64,000 nucleotides of DNA from Alisma plantago-aquatica. Taxonomy: Eukaryota; Streptophyta; Magnoliopsida; Alismatales; Alismataceae. Position numbers and translations under genes: made by a program. The notes below the pieces were generated by a model. That model ran no database searches and was not told the origin of the DNA. It saw nothing but the letters and a program-made list of their open reading frames with translations. Positions 11,944-25,458 of the stretch are shown one piece after another. Location: positions 541,398,379 to 541,462,378 of the forward strand of contig OY856413.1 of the NCBI GenBank assembly GCA_963693085.1, written 5' to 3'. Position 1 is the first letter of the stretch. Each line of letters opens with the position of its first letter.

Positions 11944-13412
11944 TGATGCAGTGGTTTTGAGTCCCTTTTATAGGCTAGTTTTATGCTCATTTTATGCGCT
12001 TATTGAGCATATTTGTGGTTAATAACGCATGATTTGATTCATTTAGCCTATTATCCTTGTCTGCATCAAATTCATCTTGTTTTACATTGTTTTGCATAAA
12101 TTGTCATAATTCTCAGATTTGATTTGTGTTCCTCTCTTTATTTTAGGCAATTTGCATTCCTAGACCCGTTGATACCATCAACGGTTCGCCGATAGCATCG
12201 ACAGATCAACAATAGCAAAGCCGGAGAGGAAGCAGATAGTTCGATACCATCGATCCAATGTCGATGGTCTCGAAAGTGCAACAGCGCGCCAGAAGTCACC
12301 CCGTTGATACCATCGACAGGAATGGTCGATGGTATTGAGATGCCATCAGGCGGCTTCCAAAAATTGAACAAAGCATCAGTATCATGTCGATGGTATCGAC
12401 ACCGTCAGATCAGAGTTTTGTCCAACACGACTTCAATCAGACGACTGTATTCTGTTGGCGGCCGTAAGTGGTACCTATACCTAGGAAAAGACGACCCAAA
12501 GCCGTCATTCACATTCGATTGCATTGCACAAGTCCCAAAGGAGGAGAGAGTGAAGAACGGAGCTGAGAGCTATGCCCCAGGAGATTCCAGAGACACAGAC
12601 AGAGTTCTTCACCGCTGGAAGGCTGCAGAATGCTCATCCCTCGCCGAGGGGTTACACCATCTCCATTCACGTTTTCTCCATGTTTTCTCCTTCCTTCATG
12701 ATGTTTTGCATTGAGATGATCATGCGAGGGTAATCCCCTTTGTCTCTAGGACAGGGAGTAGCCCAGGCAATCGTTGTATGACTCTTTTTACATAGTTTAT
12801 CATAATTTGTCCCTCAAATCCATGATATGATATCGTTTTCTCCATTTCTATCATTGTGCTTGATCACCATAATGGTAATATAATACCTTTAATTGCTTTC
12901 GATGAAGAATTAACGGTTGAATAGAGGCGATAATCACATTAACTAATAATTCCTTTGGAAAAGGCGATGTACGGTTAATGGTGGGAACCCAGAGACATGT
13001 TCTTCATGTACCTAGTCTAGGGCATAGGTTACTACTGGCATTGAACCAACCTAGATTAAGGTAGTGAATGGTATCGCAAAAGTGAGCAATTCTAACTAGA
13101 GGCCACTATCCGGAAAGGGAGACGAGTTGTGATAACTGTGTAAGAATTAGTATAATGAGAACCCACAGTGAAACCACAATCCTAGAGATTCCATTCTAAT
13201 TTATTAAACCAACCATGTAATCGATTGCTTTATTTTCCTTTGTTTTTTTCAAAACAAATCTCAACTTTTATAATTGGTTTAGATGATTGCGAACAGTTAT
13301 TAGATTAGTAGTCTACCGAAAATTACATTCCCCTATATTCAACTCGGGCCTCACAAGGCCTATATTACATTGACGCGTACACTTGCGTTATACGCACGAT
13401 AAAATCATATCA
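11944..13412 (+). repeat. 3' LTR of gag-only element
   Basis: 1469 bp, starting TGATGCAG and ending ATCA, followed by the cctaa duplication. It aligns along its length with 6544-8063. It carries the palindrome array at about 12165-12405 but has lost the TATA box and about 50 bp relative to the left copy. Confidence 0.88.
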
Positions 13413-16137
13413 CCTAACATTTATCTATGTGCTTTGTTTGGTATTGCCATATCATGACTTAGTGAGACTCACTCATCAACCTACTCACACTCTAGTCTTA
13501 TGTGTTATTGGTGTTTGTCTACCTTCCATAGTAACAACCAACTAAGGACATAATGAGAATATGTATATGTACTCTTAACATATGTATGATATCATTTCCA
13601 CAAGGATAATACTTGAAGACATACGTCATTGAGTAATATTATTATCTAGACATTCATAGTGTTTTCTCACTATCTCATAACTGAATGAAATAGAATGAAT
13701 TGGAATGTTGCGTTTATTAGGATTAATCAAATCCTTCAAGGTATATGCCATGTAAATCATCACATGATTGGCTATATGGGTATACCTTACCAACAATATG
13801 TGTGGTGTTAAATGTGGAGATTCTGGCTAGTAATCACCTCCTATCCTACTAGTGTGGTGGATGAGGTTCCTCTACATACCTACCTACCCAAAGTGGATCC
13901 AAAATTGTATTAGGCTTCTTCCCTTCAAGCTTAGAGAGTCTTCTAGCATCTCATCTCTTCTTCAAGGACCAACTAATCCTCCCAAGAATATGATGATTAG
14001 TTATCTTTCTTGTCTCTTCATGCGATTCTTCTCTTATTACTATTAATCAAATGATATCTCGATTATTGGTAGTTTATGCAAGGTTAAAATAAATTCATTT
14101 GAAATCATGAAAGTTGATTAATATGATAATGCCATGATCTTATATTAAATTAAAAACCATATTTGATGTATGAAAGTACTCTTGAGAGTGATATACTCAT
14201 GTGTAAAGTTCATGAAAACTAAGTGTTTCCTAGTTGAATATATTGTTTTCTATATTTGAGGTAAATCATAAAAAAGAACTTGAAGTTGTGTGATAAGGTG
14301 GAACTCATGTCAGATACCTCATAAATGATGAGGTCCCTATTGATTTAACCTATGTTGTCCCTATTTTGATAAACCTCAAACATAAATAAGAAAATCTCTC
14401 CCTATTGATATATGTTATACCCCGACTTGATATGAATCTGTCTTTGGAACCCTAGATCACGTGTGATCACTTGGATACAAGAGGCATATCCATATTGACT
14501 TATATGCCTCTTTTTAAGCTTAATTTTGAATAAACATGATGGACATGATATCACTCTTGCCCTATTATTCTCAAACTCTGGAACTCCTAATTTGACTCCT
14601 CAATTTAAAAAATAAACCCCCTTTCCTTGATCTTTAGAATGAAGGGAGAAATATTAGACCCTCAACCCACTCTTAGGTATGGGGTTCCAAACTAGGGTGG
14701 GTCAACCTAGGAATATTGGGAAAAAGACATATAGGGAAGGAATAAAATTGTGAGGTCGGGTTGTGGCTAGAAAGCCTAACCTCCTCATGTGATACAAGAA
14801 GGCACCCTAGGTTTAGGCCTCCTCTAGAAGGGTGAGTTAACCATTCGGTTTGAGAATGGAGTTAAACTTGAATGTCACCCAAAATTTGAAGGATTAAGCA
14901 TACAAAGCACGAAATCATATTGAGTATAATTCTCTAAACCAATTATTCCATCTCTGAGGGACATAATGAAGAGTCACTAAGGAAGTGGATGAGAGTATCT
15001 CTGACCAAACCCAGGAGGGAATGTCAACAAGAGGCCAAGCCCTAGATATAAGGTCACCAAGAGGCCCATCCTAGGAGGGAAGGCCACAATGAAGGCCAAG
15101 CCAATGAGGGAAGGTCACCAAGAGGCCAAGCCGAGGAGGGAAGGCCACAATGAAGACCAAGCCTAGGAGGGAAGGTCAGCAAGAGGCCAAGCCTAGGAGG
15201 GAAGGCCACCATGAAGACCAAGCCTAGGAGGGAAGTTCACTAGGAGGGAATGTCACTGATAAGACCAAGACCAGGAGGGAAGGTCACCATGGGTCTAATG
15301 AAGGGACATAAAGTATATAATGTGCACCCTAAGATATGGAGGAAATTTGGGTTAAAGAATTACATCAAAAATAAGGTGCTTGAATATTATTAGAAACATC
15401 GAGAAATATGTGTATGACATCTCAATAAAAACTAACAAAGGCTAGAGCCAAAATTCATCACTAAGGTGTAAAGTAGGAATCTAAAGTTTAGCTATGAAAT
15501 GTTTGGGCTTGCAACTTTGATGTCTAGACTTGACTTTTGACATAGAATAATGAAATCTTGACTCATGATTGATGATCTTGATATTTATTAGACTTCTATA
15601 ATTACTCTTTTTGGATCTTGAGATCACCTCGGTATATGACAAATGACTTTCATGTTCATGAATCTCAAAAGTCTTACATGATGACTGTATTGATTCAATC
15701 AATTTATGACTTAGGGGAAATCCCTTATAAGGAGGGTGGGACGTTCCATTGATTTTTAGCACAAAATCATGATATCAAAAAAAAAGATGTTTATGTCAAA
15801 TGGTTGAAATACAAAAACTGAATCATGGATATATTACCCACCTAGGCCAATATAACTTAAAACCCTAAATATTGGAAATAGAAGTCACACTCTACCCTAG
15901 ATTCAAATAAATCTATTTGTTTGACCTAAATTATAATCTCTCCAATTTGCAATCTACATAATGATCTCTCCCAATTTCTGGTTCATGTAATGATCTTCTC
16001 AATTTGAGGATCTACGTGACTACGATAACCATGATGCTCAATTGATCAATTTTTGAAATATCTTAACATTGAAGGAATACCAAGTTGATTATGATAAGCA
16101 ATAAAATTCCAATCTCGGTTTGCGACTTACTTTACTT
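13413..16137. other. Gene-free repeat debris
   Basis: No supported gene. The first part is probably the rest of the interrupted copia LTR, since it starts with the duplicated cctaa. A TGTTATACCCCG block at 14413 looks like the edge of a gypsy LTR, but no partner or primer site was found. A minisatellite lies at 15003-15295. Confidence 0.4.
15003..15295 (+). repeat. Minisatellite, ~30-33 bp unit
   Basis: About nine degenerate units alternate between GGAAGGTCACCAAGAGGCC and GGAAGGCCACAATGAAGACC, joined by AAGCCTAGGAG. Units vary by a few bases and one is truncated near 15235. There is no coding potential worth naming. Confidence 0.85.
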
Positions 16138-19100
16138 GGGGGAAAATTTGTTTTAAGGCAGGGAGGATGTGATAACCTAGAACTTCACACTTCGAATAAT
16201 ACTTCTAAATTTTGTTTCGCTCTTGTTCTCACCATCAATTTCATGGTTGTATGCTTTTTGATGCATGATTGGTCCATCAAGTATGCATGTATCACCTTAG
16301 TGATACTCAAGTTGACAAAAATCAAGTTACTTTCATATCACACATAATCACCTTTCCCTTGAATTTTGATCATATACTGTGAACATATGTACCTTATTCT
16401 CATGATCATGTTGTAGATCTATCTTTCATTTTTCCATTGAATCAAATTTGTCTAATTTGGAGCTATGAGGAAGGTATGTCTAATTGATAATCCATACCTT
16501 GAAACCCTATTTCTTACCATTTATTCTTTTATTTTATCTTTGTACTGGCCTTGTTGGGCCCAAATGTGGGTGTCACAAGTGTTGGCCACTACCCAACTCC
16601 TACTATCCACCAACAATCTAGATCTTGTTCTTCAACTGATAGCATTCCTTGATTTCCCTAGCTTGAATTTTAACTATTGGATCATGCTTTCCTAGATTTG
16701 ATATCCTATTAAATGGTTGAGAAATCTCCTCCTTTCTCTGCACCTTGGCCAGAGGCCCCAAAAGACATCACCAAATTAGTCAGTTACAGTTACACATCTA
16801 TTAGTTGTGATGAATACTATGTTTGAAACATTGTGAATGTTTGTTTTTGCTTCTTCTAATGTGTAATAAAATTGATGTGTTACAAAATAAGTTGGTCATT
16901 TTGTTCTTGATTTAAATATCAACTCTAATCTAATTCTTTGATCCAATCTACTTGATAAAGTGGTTTAAGTTGTCCTCTTTATAGTTTCAATTGTTATTAG
17001 AGATTGATGAATTACACCTCACATCCTTATGTGTTAGGTAATGTTGAAGACATACACCTCCATGTATTCCACTTATTGTCTCATTCCGAAATCCAAGTCT
17101 ATCTTCATCAAGAAAACTCAGAGCTCATCCTCTTAGTTATCGAACTCAACCTTGTATAACTCATAAATTCCACATAGATCATGATAAAAACTTCCTCATA
17201 AGATGACTATGTTAGTTCTCTTGATGTTTGTAAACCATCTACATATCGTACACTCCACAAGGGTACGCTATTACCTCTATCCTCATACCCCAGACCAACA
17301 TTTCCACTCACATCATCTTTATCCTCAGTGTATGGCATGCGTACTGTCCTATCTCTCACCCCCATAACAAGAGGAAATAAGCATTTGGCAGCCGTTCAAA
17401 CACAAAGTTCTTCCTGTTCCAAGAGTAGAGATGGTACATCCCACATTACCAATACACCTTCAAAACTAAATTGAAACGTGCAACATATGTCTCTACATCA
17501 TGATCATCTCGATATCAAGGTTACTTCCATGGAAAACTAGTCTCGAACCCACTTGGGTCATCATACCATCCTTGGTCATCTCCTCTAGGTATGTTGGGTG
17601 TTGACACTTTTGGGGTCATCCCCCTTCCCTTATGCATCAGAGAGTGCCCTCCTCATTTGCCCTTTGAGTCCCATGAGTTAATAAAGGTGATCAATCTCCT
17701 AACCCATGGCCCTCAGACAATGATAGTTGTTACCTCCCGACCCTATGGTCATGTGCAACTAGGGAATTAGGCAAGTCCTACTTCCATCAGTCTTATCCCT
17801 ACCTGACCCTAGGATAGACTTAGAATTCTATTATAGTACATGTCCAACTTAGAACCTTACCCAAGTCTCCATCATCTCTCTTTGCATTCATGAGTTTCCT
17901 TTCATCCTTTCATAGGGGTCATGGCGACCTACCTACCTTGGTCAGGCCCCATACCGGTTATCTCCATGGTAACACATCCACATGCACTTAGAGATGGTTA
18001 TCTATGGATCTACATGTTCATTCTCATACTATGTACTTTTCACTTAGCTTCTCAAGATCCTATGAGACCTCTTACGGTTTCCTCAAACCCAACAAAATTT
18101 TATTCATACCTGATAAAAGGATCCTCTCCCAGGATGGGAGGAAACTACATCTTGATAACAAAGGTCACAAACATCCTTATGTCCAGGGTTTACCTTCACA
18201 TGAGCATGCTTAACCCTACCAAGCTACTAAGGCCCGTAGCTAACCAAAGACCACCTACTAAACCATGCTAGGTCTCCCTGATAAGTCATACTTGTTCTCA
18301 TTCCTCGACATTGGACCAACATCATATGTCACCAACCTATATGTAAGAGGTTCATAAAGCATACACCTTAATCCAAGGGGTTTCCCATTCCTCTAAACAT
18401 GAGGAGTGCCATGCTCAATCTATGGAACCTCAAGTCTCATCATGAGCATCAGGTGCACTAGGCACTACTACTTCACCTCTTAGGTCTAGGGACCCTAGGT
18501 TCACCTCTTTATGTGACATTTGTCCAACTACATGCTCAACCTTTTAACCACGTACTAAACATGTACGAGGTATAACATGTACGTCCTATCACCAATCCAC
18601 TTGAACAACACCTCGGAGTGGAGTCCTCCTCAAGGACAACCGACTAGGTATAAGGCCTCACAACTAATTACTATACCTTTTCAAAGTCTAAGGAACTCTT
18701 CTTCTTAACCCTAGAAGGTAAGCACCTATATCATCTGCACATAGGTACCAGTAGCCTCATCTTTCTTCTAGGGTTTGGTTCCTCTAAAGGCAACCAAGAT
18801 ATAAAAAGCCTCCAGGGGTCATGCACGAGGCAACCGCAACATACCCAACTTATCAGGGTTCCTCTTATCCCTGAGTCTAAGCTTCCAACCTTCTTATTCG
18901 GGTCTTGCTCTCTCTCTAGAGCTAACCCTACAAACCACCTTGCCATTGGAGGTTCTCTATCAAAAAGGGTGGATCAAGCTCACAAACATACACTTACATG
19001 GGTGAAACCTACGTTTTCTCGAGATTATCTATAGCTCTTTATGCTCAGCTCATAACCTATCCCACATGCCCTTCTGGCCTGGGTTTCGGCCTACTACTAG

Positions 19101-19969
19101 CACTTACTAACTTACTCTAGGTGCATACTATGCCATCCTCATATCAGCCCATAGGGTTTCTATAGGGTCATCACTAACCTCATCAATGAAGGAGTTATCT
19201 GTCACCCTAACATGCACGACCCTTCCTAGGGTTGGGTCACCAAAGGTACTAGGTCAGCCAACCTCACATGGCTCAGACTATCATAGGGATTCAAAACCAA
19301 CAACATATCAACCCACATACAAGGTTGACCATGACTTCCATCTCAGCATGCCATCTCTCTCTCTCTAACCACCACTTAGGGTTAGGATTAGCATCATCCT
19401 CAGAGGATGTGTCAGGTCTCTACCTTTAATGGAGGTCTCTTCCTCCAAGACCAACTCTACTTCATACTCCTGACAAGAAGGTCTAACCTCAGGTCTCTTT
19501 TGAGGGCATGACAACACATTTCATACAACCTAAGCATGCAACTATTCTTTAATTTATGCTTAAAGTATTAAGCTTATGTCCATGACATCTTATTTACATG
19601 CTTTTCATTAATTTGGTGGAGGATTCCTTAAACCTTATCAACTTTACCCATACCTCAAGAGGGTGAGGAAGAGAGAGAAAACCCTAAACCATAGAATATT
19701 AATAGAATTAGGGTTGAGAAGGGACAAAAATAGATGAGAGAGTCCTGAACGTATCTTATTTTGAGTCAGATCCTAAGACATTGGCCAGGCAGTCACACAG
19801 ATCCGGGAGTTCTCGTATTCTGACTAGTGGTGCGGAGGAAAATATTGCCATCCCCCAGACGTGATCCTTTTCTAGACACCTCAGTCTTTGGAAAATCCTC
19901 TATTAACTCCCTTGGGTTCTACAGAGTTTGTAAAATTTAATAATTACTAAAGATTAGATGAGGAGCCAG
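16138..19969 (+). other. 3' edge of a gypsy element (+) and gene-free sequence
   Basis: At 16138-16167 the sequence GGGGAAAATTTGTTTTAAGG followed by CAGGGAGGA has the form of the gypsy polypurine region, and TGTGATAACC at 16168 looks like an LTR start, so a plus-strand gypsy 3' LTR may begin here. Beyond it, up to 19.97 kb, I see only CT-rich sequence without an ORF above about 115 codons and without recognisable domains. Around 19827-19885 a block beginning CTAGTGGTGCGGAGGAAAAT matches one at 29349-29410. Confidence 0.4.
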
Positions 19970-19970
19970 T

Positions 19971-19982
19971 GCTCTGATACCA
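19971..19982 (-). other. Primer-binding site, tRNA-Met type
   Basis: On the minus strand TGGTATCAGAGC, two bases left of the LTR edge at 19985. It shows that the LTR at 19985-25458 served as a 5' LTR for an internal domain lying to its left. Confidence 0.75.
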
Positions 19983-22099
19983 AATGTAATGACCCTACCT
20001 CCCGGTAACCCCCAATTAAGGGAGACCAAGAGGTCAAAGCCGTTATCCCAATTTCCCGGATCAATGGTTTGACAAATAATCGGTAATAATTATTAAATTC
20101 TACCATGACTATGCTGAAAGCTGGAATAAAATAAAACTTTGCATACCTTTTTCAAAGACTTGGATATCTAACTTATATCCACATCTGGACTCTATTCTAA
20201 CTAATCCTCCTTGCACTTTATTTCTTAATTTCACAATACGCCACTTTACTATTTGTCCTTTTCAAAGGTACCCAAAACGCCGACAAATAAAATGTTGGTC
20301 AGCATAGATGAATATGTCAGTATGTGGGGGAAACAATATTCATACAATTATCTATAACAACATATTGCAATCAATTATGATTTAACAAACAACTTTATGT
20401 TTTAAACATAACTACTCAATCCATCCATACCCTAGCCTCTACGTTGTCCCTGCAGTGGACCTGGATGCTACCTTTCTTATGGTAGATCCCCATTAAACCC
20501 CTCATGATCCTACATAATAGGTGAATCAATTTCTAGGGTTGAGTCACATGGCACTACCCATAGGTAGCCCACTCCTTAACTCATGGTGTGCTAAAGAGTC
20601 TCATGGCACTATACATGGGTAGCCCAATTTCTAACTCATGATAACCTGATGTCCTACTTAAAAAGTAGGCCATGTACCTAGTTACCCTTTTCATCATTAG
20701 CAAAGCCACAGAGGAGGACTAGGATCTGAGCTAGTTAGGTATACATATTTATGGTGATAATCAGAGTCACTTTATAGTTGCATGAAATAAAAGTCATCCA
20801 AGCAGTTATTTTCAAGCAACCGATAAAACATTCGGGAATCGCCGTGAAACTAAAGTGATTGACCATAAGCGTAACCACATACTTGATCCAGAGTAACTTG
20901 ATGTCCAAGCAGGAATATTCAAGAACAATCAATCAAGCAATCAACAATATCCTGAAATTAATGCATAACATCCAAGTTTCGTTGTTTTATCCAAAACATT
21001 CTCAAGATCAACTTGGATTCCACCTTAGGATTTCTAGGCCAACTTTAGGGTTTTATTAGGGTTTTGGCCTCCATTATCACTTTTAATGCTCTTTTAGTTC
21101 AAAAACCCTAATTTCAACATCATAGGCACAATTGAATGTCAATTAAGTCCAATATGCCTCTTTTACACTAAAACTACCATCTTTATCCTTTTAAGTCATG
21201 ACACGATCATTAAGGCCAATTATCATCTTTGGTGTCTTCTGGATTAACAACTCATAATTCATTATGGTCCTAGTTCACCTATGAACTCTATTTATTGCTA
21301 ATTCTACTTTTATCCATTAGAAAACCATAAATACCATATTCAGGGTTTTTATCCACAAATAGGTACTTTTCTACTCAAAATATCTTATAATCATCAAATC
21401 TCAGTTCTATCCATGGATTCGAACAATTAAAGCCATTAAGAGTCATAATTACCAACATTAGGGTTTCAAGGCCCATAAAAGCATATTTATGTACATAGAA
21501 TCTTAAATTAATCAAACTATGTATCAATATTATCCTTTTGGACCTAATGTGTCCTTTTTATAATGAACAGGTTAATATCAACTTTAACCATCCATATAAC
21601 CCTTCCCAATTCATTAATCATCAAATAATAGGATTTTTCATTAATTAAACCATTAAAGATAGCATCTTTACATACTTTTTGAATTTCAAGCAGAATTAGG
21701 CTTCAAATATAATTTCTATGTGTTCCTCTCATTCTGAGGATCAATTTTCATATATAACACTTTGATATACGAGTTACCAATCTTTTCCTATGATTTTGTA
21801 ACTTAATTATTTTTAAGCTAATAAGAAGGTGACACATCGACCAATTGAAATCTACTTTATTATCCACGCGGATTGGTTGATTAACTTTTTACCCTTGATC
21901 CTTTTCATGGATGCTAGGGGTAGGGGAGTCTTTTCACTCTCTATCTTCTTCTACCTCATGTTCTTCTCTACTTGAATTGCGGTTGGCTGGGCAGTTGACT
22001 TCTTCGTTGACTCCAGGCGTTGGGGACCCTCAGCAGTCGGAAAAGGGGCTACCACCTCCGAACCTTGCCACTGAACACAACGGAATGGCCAATTTATCC

Positions 22100-24367
22100 G
22101 GATGAGAAATGAACAGGGAGATAGGCCAGGCTATGGGCCTACGGGTCAATAAGGCTAAATCCACATGCGTGGTAGGAGGGAAAAATACAGAGTTGATTGA
22201 TAGAGTGGCTGAAGAACTCAATGTAGGAGCTGCTATGGAGTCGTTTACCTATTTGGGCATACCAATCATTAAAGGAAGAATGAGACTCAATGATTATGAC
22301 TTCCTGATGAAGAAAATAAATATGAAGGTCACGGCTTGGAGATCTAAAATTTTGTCTTTTGCAGGGAGAAGGTTGTTGATTGCTCATGTTCTTAATTCCA
22401 TTCCGGTGTACACGGCGGCAGCCGTAGGTATTCCCTCGGGGATCGTAGATCGGATAGAAAGGAAATTATCTAATTTCTTTTAGTCACACAGGAATGATCA
22501 TCAAAGAAAGGCGTGGCTTAGCTGGCAAAGAATTGCAATTCCTTTTCACCAAGGTGGTCTGGGGATTCCATCGCTGCATCTAATTAATGAAGCTTTCATA
22601 GCTAAGGCATGCTGGGAGGTGTTGACTACAGATTCTATCGGGGCTACTTTCTGCAGAGATAAATACGACAACATGAATCGTGTGCGAGATAATGTTTACC
22701 CTGGGTGCTTGAAATTGGGATCGTCACCGTCACCATTATGGAGGAGGATATGGGAAGTATTCCCACGTGTCTTCCCGTTATGCAGATGGATTGTAGGGAG
22801 GGGTGAGATCTCCTTTTGGGATGCGAGGTGGTGTGACCATCAGCTGGCTGAACATGCTATTTACTCCAGCGATAGAAGGCATCCAGTCCAGGTGAAAGAT
22901 ATATGGATAGATGGGCAGGGGTGGGATTGGGCCTCGCTGGGGGTGATACTTGACGATGATGGGATACAGATGATCTGTGATAAGAATATATGGCTTGCGG
23001 AAGAGGATGATAAGCTGATTTGGAGTCCGAAGAGGAAAGGGTGCTTCTCCTTGAGATCGGCAAAGATGATTCTGGCTCGCGATAGGGTGGAAGGTCCACA
23101 GGGGCTTGACTTGGTATGGAAGTCTGCATTCCCTAAGGCTACGGCCTTTATCTGGAAGTCGGCAAGAGGAGATGTTCCTACTGATGAAAATGTTAGAGGT
23201 AGGTGTTGTATATCAATTGCGTCGCAGTGTAACTGCTGCATGGAACCTAAGGAGGAAAACCTTGATCATCTTTTGTTCCAAGGTCAGATGGCCGGTTTCT
23301 TTTGGGGGAAATTCATGGAGTTAACAGAATTGCCACCATCTAGTAACATTAGAACATTGGTTGATTATTGCATGATGGGGAAGAGAAAAAGATTAGTAGA
23401 TTGGTTGGCAGGGAACCTTGCAATTGTGATTCCTTACAGTATATGGCGTCTGAGATGTCAAGCAAGGTATGAGGGTAAACATAGGCCTTTTTTCTATGAG
23501 TGGGATTATGTTATTCGGAGTATGAACTTTAACATGATGAAGAGATCTTTTCCGATTGATACAGACAGTGGTGTGTATACACGTTTGAGGGAGGTAGGGT
23601 TGGAGGAGCCTACAGTAATGCTGAGACAAATAAAGCTTATGTGGTGGAAGACGCCGGACTTGCATAACCTGAAGATCAACATCATGGTTGGGAGGAGTAG
23701 GGGTTGTCATGGCAGGCTGAGAAGATGGGCGGTGGGGATTGTCTGGAATCATCAAGCCAATGTGTGCCTTGTTTTCAGAGCTTGGCTCAGGAGTATGGAA
23801 TACACTCTCGCTTATTTGCAAGCATGCGCCATAGGAATGAAGATTGCACGTGATCACGGGCTGATCATATCCTGTATAGAGGTTGATGATTCATACATCC
23901 ATGAGATTATTTGGCGCGATAAGAAAGAACCATGGAGGGTGACCCACTTTGGCAGGGAGATGCGGGAGGAGGTGGTCTCGGCAATGATATGTGGATCATT
24001 GGCTCACAAGGTCATCAACTCCATACCTCGTGAGTTGGGGAGATGGGGAAGTAGTATGGAGGAGTTGTTTGTTTCATCTGATTCTATGAACATTCCGTCC
24101 AGGATAAGGGGTATGGCTGCTTTGGAGAAGAGAAGGGTTCCATATGTCGTGGTAAAGAAATTAGATGCATAGGGGGATGGATGCTACGGTTTGAGGTTGT
24201 TTCGATGTTAGGGGGTGATGAGTGTAATATCTGATGATTATGTACATTGGGTTATGCTTCACACCTGCGGTTTAATATAAGTAGGAGCTGTAATTTTTAT
24301 GGTGATTTAGCCCACAAGAGGGGTGTGGGATGAATAAAAGTGACCCCTGGCTTAATTAAAAAAAAAA
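22100..24367 (+). mobile_element. 5'-truncated L1-type LINE
   Basis: The element begins inside the reverse transcriptase and ends in a poly(A) tract at 24358-24367, the hallmark of target-primed LINE insertion with 5' truncation. I could not identify a clear target-site duplication. It lies within the R/U5 part of the gypsy LTR, roughly 75-100 bp downstream of where transcription from the TATA box at 24474 (minus) would start. Confidence 0.8.
22109..24172 (+). pseudogene. LINE ORF2 C-terminal part, one in-frame stop
   Basis: One continuous frame from 22109 to the TAG at 24170, broken only by a TAG at 22481-22483. The first part is the end of the RT with GLRVNKAKS, SFTYLGIPI and the AWRSKILSFAGRRLLI motif typical of plant L1 elements. 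The middle carries the zf-RVT zinc-binding region (KSARGDVPTDENVRGRC, then CNCC and LDHLLF). The last 150-200 residues look like an RNase H-like domain (RRWAVGIVWNHQA; IEVDDSYIHEIIW). The stop sits where relatives commonly have a Trp codon. Endonuclease and ORF1 are missing because of the truncation. Confidence 0.85.
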
Positions 24368-24473
24368 GGAGGAAGAGGGGTTTTTCAGATCAAATTGCTC
24401 GCAGGGGAAGCTACGTTAGGTGAGGCAGAGCAATTCGAAGGATTTTGTGAACTCGCAGAGAAGGGATTGATCT

Positions 24474-24483
24474 CCTTTTATAG
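24474..24483 (-). promoter_or_regulatory. Gypsy LTR TATA box
   Basis: On the minus strand CTATAAAAGG, inside the LTR at a plausible U3/R border. Transcription would run leftward into the LINE insertion. Confidence 0.55.
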
Positions 24484-25458
24484 TCCTAGGCTATGGCATA
24501 GAAGTTTCTTGAGATTTAGGGGTTTCCTATTTAGCCCTCCAACGCTTGGAAAACTTGGTATGTGTGGGTGCGGTTTTCTCTCCAGAATCTAATGGAGTGA
24601 ATGATAGATTTGCACATTAACTCTATGGAGATGAAATCAAATCTGAAAGTTTTGAGTTATTGTTCCTCTTTCCTTTTCCTACCCGAGTTAGGTGATGGCA
24701 CAGACACCATCGATCGCAGATCCAAGGGATGTCATTACACGCGCCACAGGGGAAAATAATTTAATCGTGACATTTGATTATTTCCTCTTATGTTGTCCAT
24801 ACTTTAGAGATTTTAATAAAATCCATATCTCCTAAACCACTCATCCAATTAATCCCAATTTTTAAGGTAAAGTTTATAAATATGTAATCTATTTATATTC
24901 CAAATTTGGGATTTAAAATATAAAGTACGAGATACTTTTCTTTATATGCAAATTTTCTCTTAATAAGGCATATTTTATGCATATTTTCTCTCTCTTAATC
25001 TTTTATTTTCTTTGATTTTGATTCCTTTTTCCATTAGAAACTATGTAGACACGAAATCTCATCCAAGATGGATTTATTATCCATAGTTACACATATTTCT
25101 TGTAATATTATTATTATCTCATATTTCCTTTAATAAAGCAATATTTAATTGATCTTTTCTCTTTCTTGTTGCATTATCTTTGCAACATGGACTCCTTGGA
25201 ACCCAAGGAACCCAAAAGGCACAAAATCCACCTTTGGGGAATATTCCTTCGACTTTTAGAGGCTTCTACCTCCTTATTTTCACCATTTCTTAATTATTCA
25301 TTTACTAATTGAATTTCCTTTTTCTTTTCCTTGTAATTGGGCCCAATAGCCAATAAGGCCTACAAACAAACCAAACAAGGTTGTTAAAAACGAAATCCAT
25401 ATATTCAAATAGAATCACACCATTATTTGTTTATATATCTTTAATAGGAGAAATTACA

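Larger units (their letters stand above)
6544..13412 (+). mobile_element. Gag-only (TR-GAG type) Athila-like LTR retrotransposon
   Basis: A structurally complete 6.9-kb element: LTRs at 6544-8063 and 11944-13412, both TG...CA, flanked by identical cctaa. Inside are a tRNA-Asp-type primer-binding site, a gag gene, a remnant of the gag-pol boundary, a non-coding palindrome array and a polypurine tract. Protease, RT, RNase H and integrase are absent. In the 3.9-kb interior the sequence passes from the end of gag straight into unrelated non-coding DNA at about 9660. This matches the described TR-GAG class of non-autonomous elements, which would depend on a relative for reverse transcription and integration. 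The LTRs have diverged visibly, including a length difference of about 50 bp, so the insertion is not recent. Confidence 0.85.
19985..25458 (-). repeat. Gypsy LTR (~3.2 kb) interrupted by a LINE
   Basis: The plus strand starts TGTAATGACC and ends GAAATTACA, an inverted terminal match. A primer-binding site borders the left edge, and a polypurine-like TTTTGGGGAGAAA (minus) borders the right edge. Without the LINE (about 22100-24367) the LTR is about 3.2 kb. A TATA box on the minus strand lies at 24474-24483. Both an internal-start mark (left) and an internal-end mark (right) adjoin the same LTR, so it is shared by two internal domains. Confidence 0.7.

Noticed and set aside
22857..23857. Minus-strand ORFs at 22.8-23.9 kb
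   Set aside because: They are antisense shadows of the LINE ORF, which has recognisable RT and zf-RVT motifs.
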